Notes under the pieces: model-generated
Database searches by the model: none
Told to the model about the DNA's origin: nothing
Seen by the model: only the letters and a program-made list of their open reading frames with translations
Shown here: piece by piece, positions 8,877 to 18,134 of the stretch
How positions within the stretch are numbered: position 1 is the first letter of the stretch
Layout of the letters: each line of letters starts with the position of its first letter
Assembly (NCBI RefSeq): GCF_900491745.1
Contig: NZ_UETR01000001.1
Coordinates: 1-64,000 of the forward strand
Direction: 5' to 3'
Source of the DNA: Amarolinea aalborgensis
Lineage (GTDB): Bacteria; Chloroflexota; Anaerolineae; SSC4; Amarolineaceae
DNA: 64,000 bases
Made by a program: the position numbers and the translations under genes

Positions 8877-11185
8877 ATTCTACATTACCTCCTTATTGTT
8901 AGCGCAAATAGGTGGGAAGACCTTCAGACCGATGATTGTTCGAGGATGTCCTCATGGCTGTATTCTCCCGATCGGATAAGTCGATTTAATCCAAGACCGA
9001 GAGTGAGATTATGCATTATGCGTACATCGATTGTCATCGAAAAACTCAGAAAAGTCCCTCTAGAAGAGTGCAACCGATGTCCAGTCAACTCTTTCAGCCG
9101 TTCAATTGGTCAGAAAGTATGCGTACGCTCAACCACGCGATAGGCCCAGCCATGTAACCGCGTACCAATGGCAAAGACGTTACCATGAAAGCCGGCCGCT
9201 TTCATCCAGGCCATACCTATCGAAACTAACGATGCCAAGTCGGTGGAACAGATACAGATCGGGAGGAGCGTGCTCGCCCCCCCAAAGAGATGTACATCTA
9301 AACCGGGCAGCCTGGGTTGCAAACGAACGCAGTGCAACGACAAGATTGATTTACAGTATTGCCGCCGTTTGTACTCCCCACTCGTACCAGCTCCCGAAGC
9401 CAGTCGACCATTTTCCAAACTCCGCATGGCATCTACCTGTCACCACTACTTGCGCTGCAATGTGGCCCTGGACTGACGGAGTAGCGCAGTTTGAAGTCCT
9501 CCGGGCATCTCATTTGTGAAAAGCCTTCCCTGTGATCGTAGCAATGCATATGTTCCCACCTGCTGGGTGTCTTGTGAAGTCGGCACCAATCCCGGCAAAA
9601 CATACCAATCAGCTACTGATTCGCCAACACGATATTAATTCATCAACCGGCCGCCTGGATCACTCAGTAGGTGATGCGCCCTTGTTGGACAAAATAGCCG
9701 CCAGATCAAAGCAGGTTGACTCCCGCCTTTCTTTGGCTCTTAAGATGATACGGGTCGAGGCGCCTGCAAGGCAACCCGAAACCAGCACTTGAGCAAACGG
9801 ATTCACGCGGATCGTTTTGACTCATCCCCAGAACTTGATCGCTTGCCGAATCCACCGGCATTCATTGTTAGGGATACGAAAGTAGTTGCATGGGCTAATC
9901 ATCTTCTCTGTGACAAATGGGAATTGTCTCCAAACGGTAGTGGGCTTTTTTTCTGCCCGACTCAGTTCGATCGAGCCACGCAAACCTGTCATTGGTGAAA
10001 CGTTTGCTGGTATACTGGTGCCCTGGCTGAATGCAAGCTTTTTCTCCAGTTGAGCCGGATTCTCTGGCCCCAATGCTTCAATCAGCGCTTGTCGACACCT
10101 CGCCTTCACAAAAGGTGGGCAACGCAAATCTCATTATAAATTGGTCTACGCTATGACGATGTCGGTAATGAATGAATCCAATAATTCGCCGTTCGTCTCT
10201 GCTCGGCGATGGTAAAATACATCCTTGTTTGATGCCAGCCATCAAATACCGGACGAAGTACTAGACAAGAGTAGTTCTATTGTTGTCAATAGCCGCTTTA
10301 TGCTAGTTAAGTCTGAATCTCCGCCCACTGGCAGATCGAAATGTCTTTATCCATCATGATTGCCCCGAATCCTCTAGGAAGTCATCTACGGTGCTGAGAG
10401 ATTCGGCAACCTCTTCTTTGTTCTGTGGTCAGCGTGATCTTTCGCATTCTCGAACGGAGCGTTTCCATACGGTAGCGTTCACCGGCAGAGTCCTCTTCTC
10501 GCCACTCGAGTCAGAAGCAAAGTGTTGTTTGGGAAGGGCCGGAACTTGCCATTTGTCCGAAGGTGATCTACTGGAGGCAGCTTCGTCGTGAAGTAGAGAG
10601 CGCAACTGCACCAGTGCTGCGAGAACCTCGGTGATGGTTAGCGGATGGCCGGCATTATGGCAAATCCAGGTCGGCGCGATCGCGTACAGATCGTGCTCAA
10701 TACCCCACTCGCTCGGTCATGGGTTCCTTTGCGTCCAGTCCAAACGAAGATGTCAGGTATCGCATCAAGGTTATGAACCGCTCTTGCGATATACTGCTGA
10801 CCATTCTGCTGCGATGTATTGGTGTGTCAGCGATGGCTGTGTAATGGGTAGGTTGACCCAAAGCGCCGCAAGGCAGGACAATGTCATCTTGCCAGTGGTG
10901 CTCCCCAGGTTGCCAGACCAATACTGCCTTCGTCTCGTTCGACCAGTTTCTCGTTGACACGAATGCAAGCAGGATAAAGACTTTGTCGTATTAGCGTTGG
11001 GTTGGTCATCACGACGCGGTGAAATGCCTGACACGACGAAGGCTCTTCACAGGCATTGGCGCGCTAACGCTTGTCTCAAAACTTCAATAACCTGAAGCCC
11101 AACGTCCGGGAATCCAGGTCGCACAAATTGGGAGGGCAGACACCACGCCTGGATACCTTTCACCTACTAGACTTCTCGCTGGTTT

Positions 11186-11450
11186 CTAGTAGCAACCGTA
11201 GTGCGCCTGAGGATGGATGTCCCCAATGTCAGCAATAATGTCCACTAACGCGTCCCGCCAAATTCCGCCTCGCCAAAACACCGCCTGCGGTAACGACCGT
11301 ATCTGTGAATCGCTCAACAACGGACTCACGATGCGTTTCCCTTTCGAACGCTGGAGGTATCCAGGCGCAGTCTCGATCTGACGTACTCGCTCTCGAGTCA
11401 CGTCAGGCCGTTCCCAGCTTCTTTGAGGTGGAACTTAGCCGTTGGTCAAT
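11186..11450 (-). pseudogene. Frameshifted relic with sigma-70 region 4-like HTH
   Basis: Reading the minus strand, VTRERVRQIE (near 11401-11372) is the hallmark recognition-helix sequence of sigma-70 region 4.2. It is followed three frame positions later by A..(x)3..L spacing like that of sigma factors, one residue short. Immediately upstream the expected helix (LKEAGN) is in a different frame, and a third frame carries the preceding DLIDQRLSST. At least two frameshifts therefore break it. It could derive from a sigma factor or from a non-sigma protein using this HTH. Confidence 0.35.
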
Positions 11451-12771
11451 CAAATCGCCATCGCAGAACTCGTTGTCGCTCTCAGTGAGATAGGCAAACC
11501 AGGTAGTGATTCGTTCATCAGGGAAAGCGCACCATCTACCCGAGTTTCTGCAGTTTGGATTGGAGTGGCATGGGCAGAGCAGGCGTAATAGGGGCGCATC
11601 AGATGCTGAAACCGGTTGAGTGTTTGGCAAACGAGCATGTAATGAACTATTATCAATGGTAATTGCTCCAGAGTTCAGGGCTGCGTATTCTGAACAATTC
11701 CTCCGGAACTTTGCCCCGAAGTACGCAGAGGCCCGAAACTCGGTCAGGTGCGTCGGCTTTCAACATTAACAAAGTCAAATACCTGCTCGAACAAAGACAA
11801 TGCAATGGTCTGGCGGACAGTTTTAAAGGCATTAATGAGAAAGGTTTGGCCTACACCCCCACAAACTAGTTCAAGGAAATTAAGCTGCGCCCCCTAGACG
11901 CTGGCATCCAGATTGGAACAATCTTCATAGAGATGAGTGTGCTCAGTTCAAGGATGACGAGTTGGAACAGAGGCGTGTCGCTAGAGCGACGGTGGTAATG
12001 CCTCGACTTCGTAGCGCGTCAGCTATTTTTTGACTGGCATTCCCTAACGCCTCAATGCTTTGTTCGGTGGGAGTGTCGTTCCAGTACATCAAAGCCGCGT
12101 TGGGTCAATTTGGCAACGGAAACGTGCCGCCAGTGGAGACCGCACGCTGGTACCATTTTCACCACATGATGGCTACGCGTTCTCGTTTCGGATAAAGTCT
12201 TAGGCCCTGCATTACGAACGGATGCGTATCAGCAGGGCAAATGGTCGGCAAATGACCGATGGTGTTAACATATTACGTTGCAGGCAATTATGTGGACACA
12301 GATATTGGTCGCTGATGGGGAACGTTGGCAATTCGACCAGGTAGTGCTGGTTCAAACCCGCATAATGGTTGTCTTTTGCCGCATCAGCGGAAGGCTCTGG
12401 GATCGAATCGGCGATGGCGTCTGGCAGCTTGGGCGATCTGTGGCGAGTGCGTGTGCGTCCCCTGGCGGGTGGGAATTCTGGAGCAGCGAACAGATTATAG
12501 CAGGATCGGTGGCTCCTGAACGAGATCACCGATGCGATTTTCTACAGAAGATCCAGTCCGGGCCGGGCGTGGTGGTTTCGCGGTGGCAGGTCAAAGTGCT
12601 TATTATTGCGTGTGTTGGCTGAATTCACCAGACTTCATTAGCTGACCTCAGGGCACGTCATGCCCACATGAATAAGGTAAAACTGCAATCCTGCGCGGAG
12701 TTATAATACGGAATAAATAGGTAATAGCGTACAACTTCGGAACTGAGGTGGATTTGGCACCCAGGGTCTTA

Positions 12772-12803
12772 GCCGCCGCCCTAAAAAAGGGTAGGGCTGC
12801 GGC
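12772..12803. repeat. Inverted repeat (hairpin) in gene-poor region
   Basis: Arms GCCGC-C-GCCCTA and TAGGGC-T-GCGGC face each other across a short A/G-rich loop. No T-tract follows on either strand, so it is not a clear terminator. It may be a remnant of an element end or of a transcript 3' end. Confidence 0.5.
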
Positions 12804-13002
12804 CTCATTTGAAAGGTGAAATCGTACGTCTAGGCTAACACCAACGATGATCGAGTCAGGGCGACTGCCCGAACTGAAGGCAAAGTCGCGTAGTGTCGTC
12901 CGGCCACATTCTGCCTAATGCTGCTTATTATACCGAGTCGGTTGCCGAAATGCAAATGTCTGCCGAAGCCGAACATCGGGTTGGTTCAACCTGAGGTCTG
13001 CC

Positions 13003-13224
13003 ATGACACCTTTTGGCGTTTCACCTGAACGCGGCCATTTGGTTTGGGCGCAGGCTCCGTACTTGCCGGAACCTCCACTCGAAGTGCTGGCGCAAGGGCG
13101 GAAGAAGGAACTGCGCATTACGCTCACGTTCAAGATGCGCCCTGTATGGGTGGTTCAGAATCGCCAGGACAATGCCCATCCGGCTTATCCCTTCGCCCTC
13201 GTCGCGGCCCCATACACACTGTAA
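13003..13224 (+). CDS. Small unrecognised open frame or gene fragment
   Basis: 73 codons with ATG 13003 preceded by GAGGT at five bases. The product looks protein-like (RKKELRITLTFKMRPVWVVQ) with codon usage closer to the flanking genes than to the gene-poor region. No family is recognised. It stands alone, convergent with rloB. It may be a small accessory gene or the remnant of a longer one. Confidence 0.35.
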   Translation: MTPFGVSPERGHLVWAQAPYLPEPPLEVLAQGRKKELRITLTFKMRPVWVVQNRQDNAHPAYPFALVAAPYTL

Positions 13225-13339
13225 CCGATGAAGCAGTGGCCAGTGGGCCATGCAGCCATTGTGCAGTGTATCCACACCGACAGCGGCGATCGCGAGTCAG
13301 GATTCGAAGAGGAGGAGAGGAGAGAATATGATGGATGCC

Positions 13340-13948
13340 TCACACGGCGAACCGGTTGAGTTCCTTGACCAGGAGATGAACAGTCGTTGACGGATTGTCG
13401 GCGGCAGGGTTGGGCGGATCGTATTGCGAGAGCAGGCGTTCGGCGTTGCGGATTGCTTCCCCTTGACGGCTCAACAGTGCGTCATACATGGTGTTACTGT
13501 TTTTGACATAGCGATAGCCAAGCAAGGCGCTCAATCGGGACTGGTAATCCTGTCGCGAAATGCCGGTGTCGTAGTAGTGAAAGTGCAGGAGATACCAAAG
13601 CTCGAACGCTTCGTTTGAGTAGGCGATCTCCACTTTTCGTTGCTTGGCCAGGGCCAAGGCGCCCTTGAAGTCGGCAGGCGTCCAGGTATCACGGTCAAAG
13701 ACACACCAAGCCTGATCGTAGTCATCCTGCTGGCATTGTGCCAGCGCCGCCTGCACCAATTGAGTTGGGTTGCAGCCGAGTCCGCGCACATCAATAACCA
13801 CCTTCGGTACTCGGAACCGGAGAAAATAGTTCGGCTCGGTCTTCTCGCCTTCACATACAATCAAAAAGCGTTGTCGCGGCTCTTGAAGATTGAGGCGACG
13901 CTCGTGGTAGCCCCTGGCACTTCGACCTGACGCACGACGTTTCGCCAT
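13340..13948 (-). CDS. rloB: RloB-family protein
   Basis: 202 residues. The N-terminus is basic, followed by the Toprim-like FLIVCEGEKTEPNYFLRF (~28-45) and WCVFDRDTW (~100-108), which together mark RloB. RloB is the small partner of the RloA ATPase in restriction-linked and abortive-infection loci related to AbiL. The Toprim fold suggests nuclease activity on nucleic acid, fired or controlled by the ATPase. Its ATG overlaps the rloA stop by one base (TGATG), so the two are translationally coupled. It sits in the defence cluster but is separated from the PglZ operon by the gene-poor stretch. Confidence 0.85.
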   Translation of the reverse strand: MAKRRASGRSARGYHERRLNLQEPRQRFLIVCEGEKTEPNYFLRFRVPKVVIDVRGLGCNPTQLVQAALAQCQQDDYDQAWCVFDRDTWTPADFKGALALAKQRKVEIAYSNEAFELWYLLHFHYYDTGISRQDYQSRLSALLGYRYVKNSNTMYDALLSRQGEAIRNAERLLSQYDPPNPAADNPSTTVHLLVKELNRFAV

Positions 13949-15246
13949 CAGGTTGCCTCTACAATCTGCCTCAGATCGCCCAGGAAGGGGATGGCGCCGT
14001 AGCGACCGCGCACGTAGTCGCGTCCGAAGGACGCATCGTTCCGCACCCTGAACTCGGCAAGCGAGTACAGGTGCGTCGTGCCGTAGCGATCCTTTTCGGT
14101 GAACCAGATCTGGTCGCGGCGGAGGAAACGATTGTCAAGCAGGCTGGTATCCTGGGTGGTGAAGATCAGTTGCGCGTGGTAGGGATTAGTTTCTCTGGCG
14201 TTGAAAAGCCCGACGATTTCGCGCGTGAGAAGAGGATGAAGTCGAGCATCCAACTCATCCACGATTAAGACCTGCCCCTCTTTCAGCGTATGAGTGAGCG
14301 GACCAGCCAGGGCGAAAAGCTTTTGCGTGCCTTCAGATTCCTGCTCATCCAAGTTGAAAATCTCTTGCGCCACAAGATGACCATCCCGGTCGTACTGGGG
14401 ATGAACCGTGTGAATCGCCACGTCCTCAACCTTCGTATCGGCGTGTTCCATGAGGGATCGAAAGGCTGTCTTCAATTCCTCAGGCATACTCTCAGGTAAA
14501 GAATCTATACGGATTGGCACATGCTCTACTTTCAGATCGTGGATGCCAAGGTCCAATCGGCGCACAAACTGAATGATCTTGTCACGCATCTCGCCATCGA
14601 ACAATTTTTGCTGGGTAAACATGCGCATGCCCGTATCCTCAAGGCCAGAAGCAATCCCCAGACGAAAAAACCAATCGAGAACTTTCTGGGCGACTTTGCC
14701 GTTGAACTGGGCCACAACGGAGAGGAAAAGGGCGTTGGGTCGGGTCTTGCTCATTAAATCACGACCTTCCTTGAAGCCCTCGCCCAATTGGACGTCATCT
14801 CCCATCCGTTCGAACAGGCGGGCCTCTCGACTGTGCGGCACGTGGAATAGCCACTCCTTTTCGACCCGCTGGGATGTGGCCATGAAGCCATATCGGTAGC
14901 GTCTGCCTCCCGCGATGAACACCATCTCGAAGTGAGATGGCTGCGCGATCGTCTCAGCACTCAGCCGGAAAGGCTCAGTGTTGATTGCGCCGGTAGGTTG
15001 AGTCTCCTTGGGCGAATTGAGCACAAACTCGCGCATGAAGCTGATCGCCCGCACCAGGTTGCTTTTTCCGCTGGCGTTAGCCCCGTAGACTGCGGCGCTG
15101 GTGAGCAGACGAGGTTCCCCCTCCGTCTCGAATACAGTGTTCTCATCCAGGGTCTTATCCTTGGCGCTCAGGTTGGCCGCTACCATGCTGAGCGTGACCA
15201 CATCCCGGAAGGAGCGGAAGTTTCCCACACTGAACTCGACAAGCAT
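13948..15246 (-). CDS. rloA: RloA-like AAA/ABC-type ATPase
   Basis: 432 residues. It starts with the SMC/OLD-like MLVEFSVGNFRSFRD, then Walker A GANASGKSN (~54-62). Walker B is VLIVDELDARLHPLLTREIV, followed by the switch region AQLIFTTQDTSLL. This is the AAA15/RloA ATPase family paired with RloB. It probably senses infection through ATP binding and controls the RloB effector; that is inferred from related abortive-infection systems. ATG at 15246 is the family-typical start, though its ribosome site is weak. A near-consensus promoter lies at 15306-15334 and an inverted repeat between promoter and gene. Confidence 0.87.
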   Translation of the reverse strand: MLVEFSVGNFRSFRDVVTLSMVAANLSAKDKTLDENTVFETEGEPRLLTSAAVYGANASGKSNLVRAISFMREFVLNSPKETQPTGAINTEPFRLSAETIAQPSHFEMVFIAGGRRYRYGFMATSQRVEKEWLFHVPHSREARLFERMGDDVQLGEGFKEGRDLMSKTRPNALFLSVVAQFNGKVAQKVLDWFFRLGIASGLEDTGMRMFTQQKLFDGEMRDKIIQFVRRLDLGIHDLKVEHVPIRIDSLPESMPEELKTAFRSLMEHADTKVEDVAIHTVHPQYDRDGHLVAQEIFNLDEQESEGTQKLFALAGPLTHTLKEGQVLIVDELDARLHPLLTREIVGLFNARETNPYHAQLIFTTQDTSLLDNRFLRRDQIWFTEKDRYGTTHLYSLAEFRVRNDASFGRDYVRGRYGAIPFLGDLRQIVEAT

Positions 15247-15281
15247 TATAGCCCTAGTCCTTTGGTTAAAAGCGATGATTT

Positions 15282-15296
15282 TGTGAAAAAATCACA
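15282..15296. promoter_or_regulatory. Inverted repeat in the rloAB leader, possible operator
   Basis: TGTGA and TCACA face each other across five A's, just downstream of the predicted -10 of rloAB. It resembles a CRP-type half-site pair but with five rather than six spacer bases. Regulator unknown. Confidence 0.4.
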
Positions 15297-15305
15297 GATA
15301 GGCCT

Positions 15306-15334
15306 ATTTTACTCTACATACATCATGTTGTCAA
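15306..15334 (-). promoter_or_regulatory. Sigma-70-type promoter for rloAB
   Basis: On the minus strand TTGACA (15334-15329) and TAAAAT (15311-15306) are separated by exactly 17 bp, about 60 bp ahead of the rloA start. One of the strongest promoter matches in the window. Confidence 0.7.
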
Positions 15335-15617
15335 GCCTGAATTTCAGGCCCAAGTGTTGCCTGCGCTACTCATCTGGCAGAAGTAAGCGCAAAGCTCGCT
15401 GTGCGCCCTCGATAGTCGGGCTGCTGTTGCACTTTGAGTACAGTCGTACCCTTTTTTGCTGGCCGTCGGGCGGATGTGTTGGGCAATAATCGCGACCTGT
15501 GCTGGGCTTTTTCCTCTGCTACTGATGTGATTTTCGCACGGATGTCTCCTCTGCGCCGATCCACGGCGTGTACCCATGCTTTTGCCAACTGCCACGATGG
15601 TCAGGCTGCCCCGGCTT

Positions 15618-15867
15618 CCCCAACGTCCCCTGGCCCGTGCTTGGGCAAACGCACGGCTTGCGGTATAATCTTCGTCTTGGAATTCAGGGGCCGCCCGCGA
15701 GGGGAGCGGCCCTGCGGGTCAAGATGAGATCGCGAAGGAGCAAGCAGTGCTGTCACGTTTATTCAAGCGGCCGGGAGATCGCCAGGCCGAGCAGCAAAAG
15801 GTGCAGGAAAGTTTGACCAAGACTCGCCGCGGGCTGTTTAGCCAGGCCAGCAGCCTGTTCCAGGCCA
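15618..15867 (+). repeat. Left copy of a 250-bp direct repeat (ftsY promoter and 5' end)
   Basis: Aligns without a gap to 18006-18255 (constant offset 2,388 bp). It includes the promoter, the leader hairpin, the start codon and about 40 codons of ftsY. The promoter and leader arms are identical by eye, the hairpin loop differs, and the coding part has diverged noticeably. Homology stops at 15867, ten bases before the stop codon of the AbiEii-like gene. Confidence 0.9.
15747..15867 (+). pseudogene. ftsY: Truncated ftsY remnant
   Basis: GTG 15747 with AAGGAG upstream begins a frame matching the first ~40 residues of the intact FtsY (MLSRLFKRP, then AEQ.KVQESL.KTRRGLF). It then breaks into sequence antisense to the AbiEii-like gene. 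The intact promoter in front of it (TTGGGC at 15641, TATAAT at 15664) would transcribe toward the 3' end of the AbiE-like operon. Confidence 0.9.
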
Positions 15868-15876
15868 ATAAAAGGT

Positions 15877-16728
15877 TCACCCGGAGCTTCCTGGCCGTGT
15901 CAAACCAAGTCTTTCCAAGAGGTCCTGCACGCGCTCGAAAGCATCCCGCCGCCGGATCGAGCGTTCTTCCGGGTCGCTGATCGCCTCGAAAGCGGCGACC
16001 GCGGCCGGCCCGTAGTGATCAACCGACGCAAATTTGTCAGCGATGATCTGCAATCCTTCGCGCACCAGGCCATTCTTCAACCGCGGTCTGAAACGCTCGG
16101 CGAGCGCAGCCGTTCCACCTGGACAACTTCGCAGGCAGAAGTAGATGTCCCAGGGATCCTTCTCATTTAGGCGGCCCGCTACAGCCATCGCTTTCATGAT
16201 GATGAACGCCGTCACGTCAACCACATTGATGATCGCCGAGTCCATCGGGCCGGCCGGCAGCCGTCCCTCGATGTGAATTTCAGTCGGTTCCAAGAAGGCG
16301 AGGTCGCACCCTCTGGCTTTACGCGGCTCCATGCCGGACACGCGCTGGCTGCGATGTTTGCGCCCTCGACCACCATACTCGCCTGCCAGAAAATCCACCG
16401 GGACGATAATTTCCTGTCCATCCGCTGTCTGTACCCTGCGGAAGTATTGAAACGGCTGGCCGTCCGGCATCTGGTAATATCCCCGACCCACCAGCAACTC
16501 ATGAATCGTGCGATAGCCGGCGTCGTCCAGTCTGCGGTGGTTGAGAGCCAGGTCAACGTCCAGGCTGCCGACATAGGCAAGCTCGGCCTTGGGAAACAGT
16601 AGCTCTGGCGCCCATCCACCCACCAGGACTACATCCTGCCTGTACTCTCCCAAGAGATGGGCCAGCTCGAGCAGGACAGCGTGTGCAGCCTGCACTTCGA
16701 CCAGTGGATAATCTTGTAGCGTCACCAT
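15877..16728 (-). CDS. AbiEii-like nucleotidyltransferase (toxin partner)
   Basis: 283 residues with a nucleotidyltransferase core. VVLVGGWAPELL (~34-45) supplies the GG motif and SLDVDLAL (~55-62) the metal-binding D-x-D pair, with a further acidic strand PVDFLAG (~110). The helical C-terminus includes KAMAV and KDPWDIYF, the K-x(n)-D-x-D pattern of MNT/AbiEii-type proteins. Such toxins transfer nucleotides to tRNA or protein and arrest growth in phage-infected cells. The gene overlaps the upstream antitoxin by seven bases (a GTG two codons' worth closer would give a four-base overlap). Together they form an AbiE-like type IV toxin-antitoxin cassette bracketed by duplicated ftsY sequence. 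Confidence 0.8.
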   Translation of the reverse strand: MVTLQDYPLVEVQAAHAVLLELAHLLGEYRQDVVLVGGWAPELLFPKAELAYVGSLDVDLALNHRRLDDAGYRTIHELLVGRGYYQMPDGQPFQYFRRVQTADGQEIIVPVDFLAGEYGGRGRKHRSQRVSGMEPRKARGCDLAFLEPTEIHIEGRLPAGPMDSAIINVVDVTAFIIMKAMAVAGRLNEKDPWDIYFCLRSCPGGTAALAERFRPRLKNGLVREGLQIIADKFASVDHYGPAAVAAFEAISDPEERSIRRRDAFERVQDLLERLGLTRPGSSG

Positions 16729-17798
16729 CGGGGCTTGATCTCCTGTTCCAGAAGAAAACGAGCGGCTTCAGTACCACGCTCATGCATGCTCTGCAAGTCA
16801 AGGTATGTCTGGATATCGGAAGTCACTTGGGCCTCGGCAAACACCCGTGTTCCGTACCAGATCCCGTCGTCGTAAGGGATCCAGAGAACGAGATTTGCAC
16901 CCGAGGGCGCTTCCTTCAGGTGCAGTGATTGGACAAGCTCATCCAAGCAGTCTTCTTCGACATAAGCATGGGCGCGCTGATAGCGGACGAACGGTGCATA
17001 GCGCGAGGCGGCCGAGAATGCGGCCAGGGCATAGCGCAGGCCTATACTCGAACACGCGGCAGCTAAGCCCTCTTCTGCCTTTCCCACTGTTTCCTGGGTA
17101 TAATACAAGCGCGACTTGTTGTTTCGGAGACTGTAGTTGCTCGCCCACTCAGCGAGCAATTCTGCGGGTTTGCTGAGGGCAATCCCTTGTGTGTCCGAGC
17201 GGAGCCACTCTCTGTCTAGCAGCAGGCTCTTGACCTTGTGGGTTTGTCCCAGACTGACTCCTGCTTCATCTGCCAGCGCTTGCAACTTCCAGGCCCGCCG
17301 CGGGTCATCGAGCAGGACACGCAAGATGCGGGAAGCCTTCGGTGAGTAGAGGCTACGCAAGTCACGTTTCGTTGTAAACGGATTGGGTTTTCCACTTCGC
17401 TCGACATGAATGGTTCCGAATGTCAGACGGCAATTGCCTGCGAGATCCACATAACCCACCCCTGCTTCCTGGCAAATCGACGCGGCGGCCGGAGAAATCC
17501 ACGGCGCAATCAAGACGCCATACGCCGATGGTGAGGCGCGCTGTAATCTGAGCAGTTGGTTCACAGCATTGCGCGCGAAGCGCGGTTCGCCGCTGTTCAT
17601 GACCTCCACAAGCAGGATGACTTCCTGATCTGCCAATCGAAACTGCATCTGCCGGTTCCAACCTACGTCGGCAGTCTGCAGCCCAGGCCTCTCCTCGACT
17701 GACTCGATAAACGAGACATCCTTGATGATATTTCGCAGCGCCTCCAGCGCTTTATCTTCCTGGTCGTTTGCTTTCACCAAGATGATTCCTTTCACCAC
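16722..17798 (-). CDS. AbiEi-family antitoxin / autoregulator
   Basis: About 358 residues. A restriction-endonuclease-like or alpha/beta N-terminal half (QEVILLVEVMNSGEPRFARNAVNQL, YGVLIAPWISPAAASICQEAGVGYVDLAGNC) is followed by a winged-helix segment (SKASRILRVLLDDP to LADEAGVSLGQTHKVKSLL, ~153-195). The layout matches DNA-binding AbiEi-type antitoxins, which neutralise the nucleotidyltransferase and repress their own promoter. The start is uncertain. GTG 17798 lies almost on the transcription start, giving a leaderless message, while TTG 17780 or GTG 17777 would use AAAGGA as ribosome site. Two perfect inverted repeats bracket the promoter, consistent with autoregulation. Confidence 0.8.
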   Translation of the reverse strand: MVKGIILVKANDQEDKALEALRNIIKDVSFIESVEERPGLQTADVGWNRQMQFRLADQEVILLVEVMNSGEPRFARNAVNQLLRLQRASPSAYGVLIAPWISPAAASICQEAGVGYVDLAGNCRLTFGTIHVERSGKPNPFTTKRDLRSLYSPKASRILRVLLDDPRRAWKLQALADEAGVSLGQTHKVKSLLLDREWLRSDTQGIALSKPAELLAEWASNYSLRNNKSRLYYTQETVGKAEEGLAAACSSIGLRYALAAFSAASRYAPFVRYQRAHAYVEEDCLDELVQSLHLKEAPSGANLVLWIPYDDGIWYGTRVFAEAQVTSDIQTYLDLQSMHERGTEAARFLLEQEIKPRW

Positions 17799-17808
17799 AG
17801 GGTGAAAG
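17789..17808. promoter_or_regulatory. Proximal operator inverted repeat of the AbiE-like operon
   Basis: CTTTCACC and GGTGAAAG are perfect 8-bp arms around ACAG, overlapping the start codon and transcription start. A further TTTCACC half-site lies 18 bp away at 17772-17778, inside the gene. Confidence 0.75.
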
Positions 17809-17810
17809 AA

Positions 17811-17839
17811 ATCATAAGACTGAAAGTCGAGTTTGTCAA
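17811..17839 (-). promoter_or_regulatory. Consensus promoter of the AbiE-like operon
   Basis: On the minus strand TTGACA (17839-17834), 17 bp, TATGAT (17816-17811). The -10 ends about 12 bases before the first GTG. Operators lie on both sides. Confidence 0.8.
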
Positions 17840-17857
17840 TTTCACCGTAGAGCTACA

Positions 17858-17875
17858 TTTCACCATTTGGTGAAA
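17858..17875. promoter_or_regulatory. Distal operator inverted repeat of the AbiE-like operon
   Basis: TTTCACC-ATTT-GGTGAAA, perfect 7-bp arms, upstream of the -35. A half-site TTTCACC lies at 17840-17846 next to the -35. The pair (half-site plus palindrome, 18 bp apart) is repeated 68 bp from the proximal set. Confidence 0.75.
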
Positions 17876-18028
17876 CGTCTTCCACCAATGAATGTGGAGA
17901 TCACTTCTTTTCTCCTCCCAGCTCCCGCAGCCCTGCTGTCACCGATTCGCCTTGCTCCATATCATCGTCGAAAATAGCACCGGAAGCGCGCCTCTAAGAC
18001 ACTTGCCCCAACGTCCCCTGGCCCGTGC

Positions 18029-18057
18029 TTGGGCAAACGCACGGCTTGCGGTATAAT
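18029..18057 (+). promoter_or_regulatory. ftsY operon promoter
   Basis: TTGGGC (18029-18034), 17 bp, TATAAT (18052-18057). The leader of about 70 bp includes the hairpin at 18073-18102. An identical promoter precedes the truncated copy. Confidence 0.75.
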
Positions 18058-18072
18058 CTTCGTCTTGGAATT

Positions 18073-18102
18073 CAGGGGCCGCGGGCAACGGGAGCGGCCC
18101 TG
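18073..18102 (+). promoter_or_regulatory. Leader hairpin upstream of ftsY
   Basis: CAGGGGCCGC pairs with GCGGCCCTG (one bulged G) around an 11-base loop. The stem is identical in the truncated copy at 15685-15714 while the loop differs, which suggests the structure itself was conserved. Confidence 0.5.
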
Positions 18103-18134
18103 CGGGTCAAGATGAGATCGCGAAGGAGCAAGCA

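Larger units (their letters stand above)
7880..13002. other. Gene-poor, lower-GC region with decayed fragments
   Basis: Over 5 kb with no long open frame on either strand. A sampled line is about 47% GC, clearly below the coding flanks. It contains a 64-codon frame with a strong ribosome site (8682-8876), a broken sigma-region-4-like fragment near 11.2-11.4 kb and a hairpin at 12772-12803. No tRNA, IS ends or transposase could be recognised. It reads like a graveyard of horizontally acquired genes between two defence modules. Confidence 0.6.

Noticed and set aside
9822..10127. Possible effector-associated-domain-like fragment on the minus strand
   Set aside because: The start would be TTG without a ribosome site and the similarity is too vague to support.
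12330..12372. tRNA-like GGTTCAAACCC segment
   Set aside because: The flanking bases cannot form a 5-bp T-stem or an acceptor stem, so no cloverleaf.
15344..15595. Short minus-strand frames between rloA and the truncated ftsY
   Set aside because: Two overlapping frames without ribosome sites or recognisable similarity. The rloAB promoter region overlaps this part.
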